In this document: positions 42,394 through 51,573 of the stretch, piece after piece | Position numbering within the stretch: the stretch's first letter is position 1 | Layout of the letters: each line of letters begins with the position of its first letter | Assembly: GCA_964436635.1 (NCBI GenBank) | Contig: CAYTDM010000002.1 | Coordinates: 62,001-126,000 of the forward strand | DNA from: DASRQK01 sp964436635 | Lineage (GTDB): Bacteria; Bacteroidota; Bacteroidia; Sphingobacteriales; Sphingobacteriaceae | Direction of reading: 5' to 3' | Length of the DNA stretch: 64,000 nucleotides | Translations under genes and position numbers: made by a program | The notes under the pieces: model-generated | The model's database searches: none | What the model saw: only the letters and a program-made list of their open reading frames with translations | What the model was told of the DNA's origin: nothing

Positions 42394-43083
42394 TTATTGA
42401 GCTTGATTTAAAGCTTCTTGCTTCATTTTATCGTTCGCCACAATCACGATCTCCACACGACGATTTTCTGCACGTCCTGCTTCCGTGTCGTTGTCAGCAA
42501 TCGGTTCGTGGAAACTTTTACCCTGAGTTTTCATGCGAGCCCCATTTAATCCTATTGAAACCGCATAGTTTTTAACCGCTTGAGCTCTTCGCTCGGAAAG
42601 GCCCTGATTATATTGATCTGTACCGCGGCTATCCGTGTGCCCAATTACCAAGATGTCTGTATCTGGGTTTTCATCCATGGTTTTAATAAGGCTTTTAATA
42701 TTTTCTTTCGCAGCGGGCTTTAAGTCCGTTTTGTCGAAATCAAATAAAATTCCTGAGTCAAACTTAACCAAAATAGCTTCTCCAGCACGAATTACCTCAG
42801 CCCCATCCACCGTTTCTTCAATTTGTTTCGCCTGTTTATCCATTTTGTTCCCAATCAATCCACCGGCAACTCCGCCAATAGCAGCTCCCGCAATCGCACC
42901 AACTGCAGTATTTCCCGCTTTATTTCCAATAATCGCACCCAATGTGCCGCCAGCAACCGTCCCCACGGCAGCGCCCTTTTGCGTGTTATTCATTGATTGG
43001 ATAGTAGAACAACCATTCATCGTTAACAAGGTCGATGTAGCAACCGCCAATCCAAACACCTTTAAATTTTTTGTAGAAATCAT
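42394..43083 (-). CDS. OmpA-family lipoprotein with glycine-zipper segment
   Basis: This 229-residue protein starts at ATG 43083. An in-frame TTG lies at 43104. A lipoprotein-type signal (LAVATSTLLTMNGC) leads to a glycine-zipper region (GAAVGTVAGGTLGAIIGNKA, then AIAGAAIGGVAGGLIGNKMD) and a C-terminal OmpA peptidoglycan-binding domain (SGILFDFDKTDLKPAAKENI, VIGHTDSRGTDQYNQGLSER, RRVEIVI). It resembles YiaD-type proteins that join the outer membrane to the cell wall. It is first in the stress-like operon. Confidence 0.92.
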   Translation of the reverse strand: MISTKNLKVFGLAVATSTLLTMNGCSTIQSMNNTQKGAAVGTVAGGTLGAIIGNKAGNTAVGAIAGAAIGGVAGGLIGNKMDKQAKQIEETVDGAEVIRAGEAILVKFDSGILFDFDKTDLKPAAKENIKSLIKTMDENPDTDILVIGHTDSRGTDQYNQGLSERRAQAVKNYAVSIGLNGARMKTQGKSFHEPIADNDTEAGRAENRRVEIVIVANDKMKQEALNQAQ

Positions 43084-43134
43084 ACCTTCAACATTTTTAT
43101 TCAACTATTCAATAATTTTATTCAACAGAATAAT

Positions 43135-43150
43135 TACAAAGCAAGTGCCA
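43135..43150 (-). promoter_or_regulatory. Sigma-54-like promoter element upstream of the OmpA/YtxH operon
   Basis: The minus strand reads TGGCAC-TTGCT-TTGTA, matching TGGCAC-N5-TTGCA with one mismatch and correct -24/-12 spacing. Transcription would start about 40 bases upstream of the ATG at 43083. No TAnnTTTG box was found for this operon. No enhancer-binding regulator is in the window. Confidence 0.35.
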
Positions 43151-43286
43151 AAAATCCAATAACAGTTAGAAAATTTTGGGGAAATTCGAATTAAATCCTT
43201 ATATTAAAGGAATATATGCGATAAGAAATGCGTTTGTCTCCCTGTTAAAAAGTGTTAAACGACTGTAGACTCATAAATTGCTTATG

Positions 43287-43294
43287 TACTTTTG
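43287..43294 (+). promoter_or_regulatory. Candidate -7 box of the histidine kinase gene
   Basis: TACTTTTG matches TAnnTTTG 23 bases before the ATG at 43318. A clean -33 TTTG is not seen. Confidence 0.5.
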
Positions 43295-43317
43295 TCAGGA
43301 AGTTATAATTTACAAAC

Positions 43318-45132
43318 ATGAAGAAAAGGAGTATTAGTGTAATCATTGCCTTGATGACCATTGCGTTGCTGGGTGTTATGGCCATGCAATACTTTTTTAT
43401 CCGCCAATCTTACCTGCAACAAACACAACTGTTCGATGAATCTGTGAATGCCGCCATAAGCGCGGTCGCATCTAAAGCAGAAAAAAGGGAAGTGCTGGAG
43501 TTTTCTCAGTATGTACAGCAAAGAAATCAAAAGCGCATTGAGCGCACGCAAAATTTAGAAAGACAACTAAAGGTGCAAGAGGCGCTTGATCTTGCCAGGA
43601 AGGATTTGTTTGCGAAGCAACAGGCTTATAAACAACAAGAAGAGGAGTTGTTTATGCATTATCCTCATGCTGTTCTATTGGATAATTCATTTTACGAAAC
43701 CTACATTAACAACCCGATTAATAATCATTTGGTGTCTGTGGGTGTGGGGACAAAGCGTCTTGTGGGTCAAGGAAATGTGATTCAAGATAACTTCATCGAA
43801 GTCAGCGCCAGCCGGTCACTGCCTTTGGAGGCAGCTAAGGACGACAGCGTTCGATACTTGCTTTTGATGGACTTTAACCCTCTAACCAAACAGTCTATTA
43901 ATAATATTGTGACCCTGCCACCAAGAATGGACGAAGAGTTAAAGCTCCAAATCGAAGGGCTGGAGAGGGAATTAAAGTTGTTTCAAGCCCAATCTTTGAC
44001 AGACTCCATCGCGATTTTGGGGGGAAAGCAAACGCAATTGATCGAAGAGCTAACCATCAGTGTGGAGCTTTCTAAAAGACCACTAAAACAACGCATTGAT
44101 TTTGAGTATATTCAAAAGGAACTGGAGCAAGAGCTAATTATTCGAGACATTCGAATTCCATTTCAGTTAGAAGTAAAAAGTGAGGAAGAAGTACTTTATC
44201 AATTCGCGAGCACAGGAATTACAGACGATCAAGCAAATAAAAACGCCACCTATAGCACGCCGTTGTTTCGCGGAGATTTAGACCAGTCCATGGGCCAATT
44301 GTCGGTTTATTTTCCGAACAAACACCGTGAATTAATTAGCAATGTTTCTGTCATGCTGGGATCTTCGATTGCTTTGCTTCTGGTATTAGTCTGTGCCTTT
44401 TCTTATACCATTTTAACCATTTTAAAGCAAAAGAAAATTTCAGAGATGAAGACGGACTTCATCAATAATATGACGCATGAATTTAAGACACCCGTGGCGA
44501 CCATTATGATCGCCAGTGAAACTTTGTTAGATCCGGATGTAACCAATGACCAGAAAAGAGTGTCTAAATTAGCAGGAGTGATATACGATGAAAATGTCCG
44601 ACTCGGAAATCACATTGAAAGAGTGCTGAACATTGCCCGGCTTGAAAAAGAAAATTTAAAGTTGGTCAAAGAAGACGTTGCGGTGAACGCTATGATAAAA
44701 AGTGTGTTAGAAAGTATGGAACTGCAGGTTCAAAAATACGGCGCCACCTTAATTTCGTCTTTAGAAGCCAAGCCAGACGTGGTCGTCGGAGATGAGTTAC
44801 ACTTATCAAATGTGATGTTTAACTTATTAGATAATGCACTGAAATATTCAAAAGAAGATCCGGTCATTCAGGTGTCCACGAAAAGTTCAGCGCATTCGAT
44901 CACTATTTTAGTAGAAGATAATGGTATTGGAATGAGCCGCGATCAGGTGGCAAAAATCTTTGACCAATTTTATCGAGTCCCTACAGGAAACCTGCATAAT
45001 GTAAAAGGGTTTGGATTGGGTTTAAGTTATGTTTCGGACATTGTTCACCGAATGAGAGGAAAAGTCTCGGCAAAGAGCGAGAAAGGGAAAGGCACCATAT
45101 TTGAGGTGGTGTTGCCATTAAAATCGACTTAA
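43318..45132 (+). CDS. Membrane-bound sensor histidine kinase
   Basis: This is a 604-residue kinase. TM1 (about residues 7-28) and TM2 (LGSSIALLLVLVCAFSYTIL, about 350) bound a large periplasmic sensor with a coiled-coil start (RNQKRIERTQNLERQLKVQ). The HisKA motif NNMTHEFKTPVATI carries the phosphorylated His387. The HATPase domain shows MFNLLDNALKYS (N box), VEDNGIGMS (G1) and GFGLGLSYV (G2). It pairs with the response regulator 52 bases downstream. The signal is unknown. Confidence 0.95.
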   Translation: MKKRSISVIIALMTIALLGVMAMQYFFIRQSYLQQTQLFDESVNAAISAVASKAEKREVLEFSQYVQQRNQKRIERTQNLERQLKVQEALDLARKDLFAKQQAYKQQEEELFMHYPHAVLLDNSFYETYINNPINNHLVSVGVGTKRLVGQGNVIQDNFIEVSASRSLPLEAAKDDSVRYLLLMDFNPLTKQSINNIVTLPPRMDEELKLQIEGLERELKLFQAQSLTDSIAILGGKQTQLIEELTISVELSKRPLKQRIDFEYIQKELEQELIIRDIRIPFQLEVKSEEEVLYQFASTGITDDQANKNATYSTPLFRGDLDQSMGQLSVYFPNKHRELISNVSVMLGSSIALLLVLVCAFSYTILTILKQKKISEMKTDFINNMTHEFKTPVATIMIASETLLDPDVTNDQKRVSKLAGVIYDENVRLGNHIERVLNIARLEKENLKLVKEDVAVNAMIKSVLESMELQVQKYGATLISSLEAKPDVVVGDELHLSNVMFNLLDNALKYSKEDPVIQVSTKSSAHSITILVEDNGIGMSRDQVAKIFDQFYRVPTGNLHNVKGFGLGLSYVSDIVHRMRGKVSAKSEKGKGTIFEVVLPLKST

Positions 45133-45184
45133 CAAAAAAGAGAATTTCTGAGTTAAAAATTATTGACCTAAAAAGAGACCAGCC

Positions 45185-45877
45185 ATGCAGAAAATATTGC
45201 TTGCAGAAGATGACCCAAATTTGGGGGAAATATTAAAGGATTACCTTGAATTAAAGGGTAAATTCGACGTCATTTTATGTAAGGATGGAGAAGAAGCGTT
45301 AAGGGCATTCACGAAGGAAAAGATCGATCTTTGCATTTTTGATGTGATGATGCCAAAAAAGGACGGGTTTAGCTTAGGCCGAGAAGTTAGAGCATTAAAC
45401 ACGGAAGTTCCTATTATTTTTGCTACCGCAAAGGGCATGATGGAAGATAAGTCTGAAGCCTTTGGTCTGGGCGGAGACGATTATATTACCAAACCTTTTC
45501 GTGTAGAGGAATTGCTATTGCGCATTCAGGCGCTTTTAAAACGCGTATCAAAAGATAAGCACGAAACGCAGGAGGACACCGCAGAATTTTCCATTGGAAA
45601 GTACCAGTTTGATTATAAATCTCAGTTAATTAAAATCGGTGAGGAACAGCAAAAGCTGTCAACAAAGGAAGCGGAACTCTTGAGGTTGCTTTGTATCAAT
45701 ATGAACGATGTCTTGACGCGGGAAACTGCTTTGTTGAAAATTTGGCACGACGATAATTATTTTAATGGGCGAAGCATGGATGTGTTTTTAAGTAAACTTA
45801 GAAAATACCTTAAAGCAGACCCCAATGTAGAAATAGTGAATGTGCACGGAAAGGGATATAAACTCTTGGTTCGCTAA
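45185..45877 (+). CDS. OmpR-family response regulator
   Basis: This 230-residue regulator has a receiver domain with the phosphoacceptor Asp53 in CIFDVMMPKKDG, the acidic pair AEDD, and Lys in YITKPF. The C-terminal winged helix (FSIGKYQFDYKSQLIKI to VNVHGKGYKLLVR) binds DNA. It is the cognate partner of the kinase upstream. Targets cannot be read from this window. Confidence 0.95.
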   Translation: MQKILLAEDDPNLGEILKDYLELKGKFDVILCKDGEEALRAFTKEKIDLCIFDVMMPKKDGFSLGREVRALNTEVPIIFATAKGMMEDKSEAFGLGGDDYITKPFRVEELLLRIQALLKRVSKDKHETQEDTAEFSIGKYQFDYKSQLIKIGEEQQKLSTKEAELLRLLCINMNDVLTRETALLKIWHDDNYFNGRSMDVFLSKLRKYLKADPNVEIVNVHGKGYKLLVR

Positions 45878-45910
45878 GTGCCAGGCCTTTAACCTTTGAC
45901 TTTATTTGCG

Positions 45911-45918
45911 TAAATTTG
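45911..45918 (+). promoter_or_regulatory. -7 box of uvrA, next to the start codon
   Basis: TAAATTTG ends 6 bases before the ATG at 45925. A TTTA lies 19 bases upstream (45888-45891). The transcript is predicted to be leaderless or nearly so. Confidence 0.55.
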
Positions 45919-45924
45919 CGCGGA

Positions 45925-48732
45925 ATGAGTAAGAAATCAGTAGATCCCCAACAACATATCATAATAAAAGGCGCACGCGTTCATAATTTAAAAAACGTAG
46001 ACCTTGAATTACCAAAAAATAAATTAATCGTCATCACAGGCATGTCGGGCTCCGGAAAGTCCTCATTAGCCTTTGACACCCTCTTTGCAGAAGGGCAAAG
46101 ACGGTACGTAGAAAGCTTGTCTTCCTATGCAAGGCAGTTTTTAGGCCGAATGAATAAGCCTGAGGTCGATTACATAAAAGGCATTGCGCCAGCGATCGCT
46201 ATCGAGCAAAAAGTGATTACGAGCAACCCTCGTTCTACCGTGGGGACCTCTACAGAGATTTACGATTATTTGAAACTCCTGTTCGCAAGAATTGGAAAAA
46301 CCTATTCGCCGATTTCGGGCAAAGAAGTTAAAAAGGACACGGTCGCCTCGGTGGTGGATCAAGTTTGGAGTCAACCCATAGACACCTTAGTTCAAGTCCT
46401 TTGCCCACTTATCCCCCATCCAAAAAGAACCTTATACGAAGAATTAACCATTCTTCTTCAGAAAGGATATGTGCGGGTACGATTTGAGGGCGCTTTGCAT
46501 AAAGTAGAGGCCTTGATGGAGGTCTATAGCGCTGGCGCAAAAAAGAAGAAGGGGGTAAAACCAAACGAGGTCTATATTTTAATCGACCGCATTCGGCTGG
46601 ATGGTGAGGAAGAAACACAACACCGGCTGAGCGACTCCATTCAAACCGCTTTTTTTGAAGGGGGCGGCGATTGTGAGGTCCAAATCGGAGAAGAATCTTT
46701 CTTTTTTTCAGACCGCTTTGAATTGGATGGCATTACTTTCGAAGAGCCATCTCCTAATTTTTTCTCCTTTAATAATCCATATGGAGCTTGCCGGGTTTGC
46801 GAAGGCTATGGCAAAATCATTGGAATTGACCCCGATTTAGTAGTTCCAGATAAAAGTCGATCTGTGTATGATGGTGCGATCGCGCCTTGGCGTGGAGAAA
46901 AAACGGGCGAGTGGTTACAAAGCTTAGTTAAATCGGCTTTGAAATTTGACTTTCCGATTCACAGATCCTATAGAGATCTGACCGAAGCACAACAACAGTT
47001 GTTATGGACAGGAAACGAATACTTCAAAGGATTGAATGAGTTTTTTGAAGAGCTGGAAAAAAACACATATAAAATTCAATATCGAGTGATGTTGTCACGG
47101 TATCGGGGTAAAACCACTTGTCCAGCCTGCAAAGGAACACGCTTAAGAGAAGACGCATCCTACGTGTTGATTCAAGGCAAATCGGTTTCCGATGTCGTTT
47201 TAATGCCTCTTTATGAGGCGCTTGAATTCTTCAAGACCCTAAAATTAAGCGACTATGAGCAAACGATCGCGAATCGAGTCTTGAACGAAATTATTACACG
47301 CCTGCAATTTTTAAGTGATGTGGGCTTGTCGTATTTGACCTTAAATCGCTTATCGAATACGCTTTCAGGCGGAGAATCTCAGCGCATTAACTTAGCAAAT
47401 TCTTTAGGAAGCGCCTTAGTTGGGTCGATTTATGTATTAGATGAACCCAGCATTGGCCTGCACCCAAGAGACACGCAAAGGTTAATCGGCGTATTAAAAG
47501 CCTTGCGAGATGCGGGAAATACCGTCGTGGTCGTAGAGCATGAACAGGAAATGATGGAGGCGGCGGATTACATCGTGGATATTGGACCTGCTGCGGGAGC
47601 GCACGGAGGAAGGGTAGTGTTTAAGGGAACCTATCCAGAGATAATCACCGACGAAAATAGTTTGACAGGGAAATATCTAAGCGGAAGAGAATCCGTTCCA
47701 ATGCCGGCCAAACGAAGAACATGGCGCGATTCGATTCAGTTGAATGGCGTTCGTGAAAACAACTTAAAAGGCATTGACGTACGCTTTCCTTTACACGTAT
47801 TTACCGTTGTAACAGGGGTTTCTGGTTCTGGAAAAACTTCGTTGATTAAGCGCGTATTGTACCCTGCTTTACATAAAGCTATTGGAAGTTATTCTGGAGA
47901 GCATACCGGTTTATACGATTCATTAACAGGAGACATCGCTCAAATCGAGCAAGTAGAGTTGGTGGATCAAAACCCGATCGGCCGTTCTTCTCGTTCGAAC
48001 CCAGTTACTTATGTGAAAGCTTGGGATGAGATTCGGAGTTTGTATAGTCAGTTGCCCGGTGCAAAAGCTTCCGGCCTGAAGCCGTCAGCCTTTTCATTTA
48101 ATGTGGATGGAGGACGTTGCGAAGCTTGTCAAGGAGATGGAGTGGTGAAAATCGAGATGCAATTTATGGCGGATATTGTACTAACCTGCGAATCTTGTAG
48201 CGGGAAACGCTTTAAACAGCCTATTTTAGACATTACCTGGCAAGGAAAAAACGTTTCAGATATTTTGGAAATGAGTGTGGAAGAGGCGATCGAGTTTTTT
48301 GCGGAGCAACCGAAAATCATCCATCGTCTTCAGCCCTTAGCCGACGTGGGTTTGGGTTATGTGAAGTTAGGCCAATCTTCCAGCACCTTATCTGGGGGCG
48401 AGGCCCAACGCATTAAGCTGGCGTCTTTCCTCATTAAAGGAAATCACTGCAAAAAAACCCTGTTTATATTTGACGAACCGACCACCGGACTGCATTTTCA
48501 TGACATCAAGAAATTATTAGCTTCTTTCGAGGCCCTGATCGCTCAAGGAAACACCATATTAGTGATCGAACATAATATGGAAATGATAAAAACGGCGGAC
48601 TGGGTGATCGATATTGGTCCGGAGGGAGGAGATAAAGGCGGCGAGTTGGTGTTTGAAGGCACGCCAGAGGAGTTAGCGAACTGTCCTAAATCGTTCACGG
48701 GCAAATACTTAAAGAGACATCTGAAATCTTAA
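45925..48732 (+). CDS. uvrA: Excinuclease ABC subunit A
   Basis: This 935-residue DNA damage sensor of nucleotide excision repair has two ABC ATPase modules (Walker A GMSGSGKSSLAFDTLF and GVSGSGKTSLIKRVLY, signatures NTLSGGESQRINLA and STLSGGEAQRIKLA) and zinc fingers with CRVCEGYGK, CPACKGTRL, CEACQGDGV and CESCSGKRF. The start is ATG 45925 (MSKKSVDPQQHIIIKGARVH). A TTG three codons upstream lies inside the promoter box and is rejected. Confidence 0.98.
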   Translation: MSKKSVDPQQHIIIKGARVHNLKNVDLELPKNKLIVITGMSGSGKSSLAFDTLFAEGQRRYVESLSSYARQFLGRMNKPEVDYIKGIAPAIAIEQKVITSNPRSTVGTSTEIYDYLKLLFARIGKTYSPISGKEVKKDTVASVVDQVWSQPIDTLVQVLCPLIPHPKRTLYEELTILLQKGYVRVRFEGALHKVEALMEVYSAGAKKKKGVKPNEVYILIDRIRLDGEEETQHRLSDSIQTAFFEGGGDCEVQIGEESFFFSDRFELDGITFEEPSPNFFSFNNPYGACRVCEGYGKIIGIDPDLVVPDKSRSVYDGAIAPWRGEKTGEWLQSLVKSALKFDFPIHRSYRDLTEAQQQLLWTGNEYFKGLNEFFEELEKNTYKIQYRVMLSRYRGKTTCPACKGTRLREDASYVLIQGKSVSDVVLMPLYEALEFFKTLKLSDYEQTIANRVLNEIITRLQFLSDVGLSYLTLNRLSNTLSGGESQRINLANSLGSALVGSIYVLDEPSIGLHPRDTQRLIGVLKALRDAGNTVVVVEHEQEMMEAADYIVDIGPAAGAHGGRVVFKGTYPEIITDENSLTGKYLSGRESVPMPAKRRTWRDSIQLNGVRENNLKGIDVRFPLHVFTVVTGVSGSGKTSLIKRVLYPALHKAIGSYSGEHTGLYDSLTGDIAQIEQVELVDQNPIGRSSRSNPVTYVKAWDEIRSLYSQLPGAKASGLKPSAFSFNVDGGRCEACQGDGVVKIEMQFMADIVLTCESCSGKRFKQPILDITWQGKNVSDILEMSVEEAIEFFAEQPKIIHRLQPLADVGLGYVKLGQSSSTLSGGEAQRIKLASFLIKGNHCKKTLFIFDEPTTGLHFHDIKKLLASFEALIAQGNTILVIEHNMEMIKTADWVIDIGPEGGDKGGELVFEGTPEELANCPKSFTGKYLKRHLKS

Positions 48733-48755
48733 CACGAGATTTACATGAACAATGT

Positions 48756-48763
48756 TATATTTG
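48756..48763 (+). promoter_or_regulatory. -7 box of lpxK, next to the start codon
   Basis: TATATTTG ends 6 bases before the preferred ATG at 48770. An earlier in-frame ATG at 48752 overlaps this box and would add six residues ahead of the MKHLRLLLLPFSF start. Confidence 0.5.
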
Positions 48764-48769
48764 TTCAGC

Positions 48770-49852
48770 ATGAAACATTTGAGGCTATTATTACTTCCGT
48801 TTTCTTTCATATACGCGGGTGTCATCTGGTGTCGTAACCGCTTGTATGATCGGGGATGGTATGCCCAAACCTCATTTAATCTGCCGGTTATTGTGGTGGG
48901 AAATTTAGCTGTTGGCGGCACGGGCAAAACACCTTTTACCGAGTATTTAATTCGTTTGTTAGCTCCTCAATATAAAATAGCTACCTTAAGTCGAGGCTAT
49001 GGCCGAAAAACTAAAGGCTTTAAACGGGTAGAAACGATTTCTAAAGCGGAAGAAGTCGGAGACGAACCCCTACAATTTAAACTAAAGTTTCCAGAAATTA
49101 CCGTTGCTGTAAACGAAAACCGCGTGAAAGGGATAGAAATTCTAAAAGAAGACCACGATTTAATTTTATTAGACGACGCTTTTCAACACCGGGCACTTAA
49201 ACCAGGGTTGAGCATATTGTTGCTTGAGTATGAGGGTTTTTTTGCGCCCCAATACCCCCTGCCTGCCGGAAATTTTAGGGATTTATTCCAAGAAAGAAAG
49301 CGAGCAGAAATTATTATCATTACGAAGTGTCCGAAAGAGATCCCCTTAAAAAATCGGGAAAAAATAGAGCGAAAGCTTGCAATTCGAAACAGCAATCCAC
49401 AGATTTTCTACACAAGAATCAACTATGATTTGCCAAAAGCCGTTTCAAAACTTTTGCACACGCCTGTGAAGAGCTCTAAACTTATTCGTGAATTATCTTG
49501 GAGCAATGTGGATCAAGTTTTATTGGTCACTGGAATCGCGAATCCTCAACCACTTATCAACTATATCCACGCCCACACGGCAGAAGTAGAGCACATGGAT
49601 TTTCCTGATCATCATCGTTTTACTTTGCAAGATGTCAAGACCATTCGCCTAAAGTTTGAAGAGCTCGTTGGGGCGAAAAAAGTTATTTTAACGACTGAAA
49701 AAGACGCCATGCGTCTAAAGGAAGACGAGTTGTTTTCCATTTTAGCCGACTTACCAATCTGCTATATTCCGATCAATATATCTTTTTTATATAATGATCA
49801 GGACCGATTTGAAGCCAGGATTCAAAACTACTGCGAACAATACCTATCTTAA
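48770..49852 (+). CDS. lpxK: Tetraacyldisaccharide 4'-kinase LpxK
   Basis: This 360-residue inner-membrane-associated kinase of lipid A synthesis adds the 4'-phosphate to the disaccharide precursor. The N-terminal hydrophobic helix MKHLRLLLLPFSFIYAGVIW precedes the P-loop VGNLAVGGTGKTPFTEYLI. LSRGYGRKTKGF, GDEPLQFKLKF and LLDDAFQHRALKP are family marks. Its presence shows a Gram-negative envelope. It is convergent with the CoA-binding gene, and the two stop codons share the palindrome TTAA. Confidence 0.95.
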   Translation: MKHLRLLLLPFSFIYAGVIWCRNRLYDRGWYAQTSFNLPVIVVGNLAVGGTGKTPFTEYLIRLLAPQYKIATLSRGYGRKTKGFKRVETISKAEEVGDEPLQFKLKFPEITVAVNENRVKGIEILKEDHDLILLDDAFQHRALKPGLSILLLEYEGFFAPQYPLPAGNFRDLFQERKRAEIIIITKCPKEIPLKNREKIERKLAIRNSNPQIFYTRINYDLPKAVSKLLHTPVKSSKLIRELSWSNVDQVLLVTGIANPQPLINYIHAHTAEVEHMDFPDHHRFTLQDVKTIRLKFEELVGAKKVILTTEKDAMRLKEDELFSILADLPICYIPINISFLYNDQDRFEARIQNYCEQYLS

Positions 49853-50214
49853 TATTGGCGGGTTCCAAGCAGCACTAACGTGCACGCTTCTATACATTCC
49901 ACCCCAGCATTTTCAGCCAATTTTTTTAAATCTGGATTTTCTGTTCCAGGGTTGAAGATAATGCGCCGAGGATGTAGGCTTAAAATATAATCGTAATAAG
50001 CTTCTTGATTTTTAGGCCCTAAATAGAGGGTGACCGTATCAATGTCTGAAGAGGCTGTTCCGAAAGGCAAAATCGGTTCCCCTGCCACTTCCCCGTTTTT
50101 TAGGCCAATGTTCACAATCGGATGTCCTGCATCGGTCAGTTTATGAGCGGCTTTATACGCATACCGTTCAGGATTTGTGCTCGCTCCAAGAATTAACGTT
50201 TTTTTTGCTTCCAT
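49849..50214 (-). CDS. CoA-binding domain protein
   Basis: This 121-residue single CoA-binding Rossmann domain begins KKTLILGASTNPERYAYKAA, with NPGTENPDLKKLAENAGVEC near the end. Stand-alone proteins of this type (YccU-like) bind CoA, but their physiological role is not settled. It lies 12 bases after the serine hydrolase gene, so it is likely co-transcribed. Confidence 0.88.
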   Translation of the reverse strand: MEAKKTLILGASTNPERYAYKAAHKLTDAGHPIVNIGLKNGEVAGEPILPFGTASSDIDTVTLYLGPKNQEAYYDYILSLHPRRIIFNPGTENPDLKKLAENAGVECIEACTLVLLGTRQY

Positions 50215-50225
50215 AACGTTTAAAT

Positions 50226-51431
50226 TTATTTGCTTCCAAGATATTCGCCTTTACCCGAATAGGCGGCCTGTCTAATCACAGGGATTTCTAAAATTTGGTA
50301 TAATTCATCTAAGTGCAACAAGCTGTTATTGGCCATATTGGATAACAATACGATGGTCACATCGTTTGTGATATCTCGCACGTATAAATTACGAAATCCA
50401 TGCCACCATCCCGTGTGATAGACTGTTTTTTGTCCTTCTTTTTCGAAAGTTCGCCAACCGAGCCCATAACCAAACGCTCCTCGTTCAAGTTTGCTGTAAC
50501 CTTGATAGGCCGCTTCTTGCATTTCAAGTGAAATGATCCTTCCTTCTTTTAATGCGCGGTCTAATAAATATAAATCTTGTACCGTGCTGTAGATGCCTTT
50601 GTCACCAACAGGACCATCCAAAAAGTTTTGCACCACGGATCGTCGCCAAACTTTGTCGTGCCCGATCACATGCGTAGGAATTTTGTCATACGTCGCCTTT
50701 GAATACACAGCGGTATTCTTCATGCCGGTGGGTTTAAAAATTTCCTCTTGCATATACACCGCAAATTCTAGGCCGCTGGCTTTTTCAATAATGCCAGCAA
50801 GCAACATATAATTAGTGTTATTATAGAAAAAGCGTCCATCAGGCGCGCCATAACGGGCGGGTTGGTGTTTGGTTAACAAATCGATGGCTTGTGTGTTCGT
50901 CACGCCGACTCTTTTGTCCGACCACACCTCTTCCAAAAAGTAAATATAATTTGGGAGACCGGATCGATGGCTTAATAACTGCAATACTGTAACTCCAGGA
51001 TAAGGAAACTCCGGAAAAAAATCTTGAACGGATTGTTCTAAGCTGATTTTCCCTTCCTCTACAAGTTTTAGAATAGCGATCGCCGTCAAGGGTTTGGATA
51101 CTGATGCCAATTCAAACTGCGATTCAATCTTTAAGGAATCCCTCAATAAATGATTTGCCCACCCAAAACTATTCTGATATACGACCTTCCCATTTTTCGC
51201 GATAAGGACATTCCCGTTAAAGCCGGATCGTTGATGCAAGCGCTGCATATACCGATCTAAGTCCGCGTTAACATTTAAAGAATCATAAAGTAAAGCAATG
51301 CTGTCTTTTCTAGCCTGAATCGCAGCCGGATCTTCTTTTTTGTTTGTGCTTGCGGTAAAGCTACATGCTGTCGGCCCTAAAAGTATGCTGCATAGGCCGA
51401 TAAATAGAAATATAAATTTGGATCTTCTCAA
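50226..51431 (-). CDS. Class C beta-lactamase-family serine hydrolase, lipoprotein
   Basis: This 401-residue protein has a lipoprotein signal (IFLFIGLCSILLGPTAC). The catalytic SxxK is Ser110-Val-Ser-Lys113 in FELASVSKPLTAIAI, and the YxN element is YNNTNYM. The C-terminal region has VYHTGWWHGF in place of the KTG motif. This family covers D-aminopeptidases, esterases and PBP-like enzymes. True beta-lactamase activity is unlikely to be inferred. The start is TTG 51431, because no upstream ATG is in frame before a stop. Confidence 0.88.
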   Translation of the reverse strand: MRRSKFIFLFIGLCSILLGPTACSFTASTNKKEDPAAIQARKDSIALLYDSLNVNADLDRYMQRLHQRSGFNGNVLIAKNGKVVYQNSFGWANHLLRDSLKIESQFELASVSKPLTAIAILKLVEEGKISLEQSVQDFFPEFPYPGVTVLQLLSHRSGLPNYIYFLEEVWSDKRVGVTNTQAIDLLTKHQPARYGAPDGRFFYNNTNYMLLAGIIEKASGLEFAVYMQEEIFKPTGMKNTAVYSKATYDKIPTHVIGHDKVWRRSVVQNFLDGPVGDKGIYSTVQDLYLLDRALKEGRIISLEMQEAAYQGYSKLERGAFGYGLGWRTFEKEGQKTVYHTGWWHGFRNLYVRDITNDVTIVLLSNMANNSLLHLDELYQILEIPVIRQAAYSGKGEYLGSK

Positions 51432-51461
51432 AACACAAAATCAACGGGGTCCCTAACTAAA

Positions 51462-51493
51462 CAAATTTAATGATTTGAATTTTTTAAAACAAA
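51462..51493 (-). promoter_or_regulatory. Promoter of the serine hydrolase gene
   Basis: Minus strand: TTTG (51493-51490), 20 bases, TAAATTTG (51469-51462). It overlaps the divergent promoter of the small membrane protein gene, so the two may be jointly controlled. Confidence 0.65.
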
Positions 51494-51506
51494 ATTTGTA
51501 AGTTTG
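51474..51506 (+). promoter_or_regulatory. Promoter of the small membrane protein gene
   Basis: TTTG at 51474-51477, 21 bases, TAAGTTTG at 51499-51506. The leader to the ATG at 51574 is about 65 bases. Confidence 0.6.
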
Positions 51507-51573
51507 ATGTTATAAATGTTGCAAACAGGAGCGCAACATGCACCAATTATCCATTAACCTTAATTTATCGATT

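Noticed and set aside
50226..51431. Beta-lactamase resistance gene
   Set aside because: SxxK and YxN alone define a broad hydrolase family. The KTG motif is replaced and the protein is a lipoprotein of housekeeping type.
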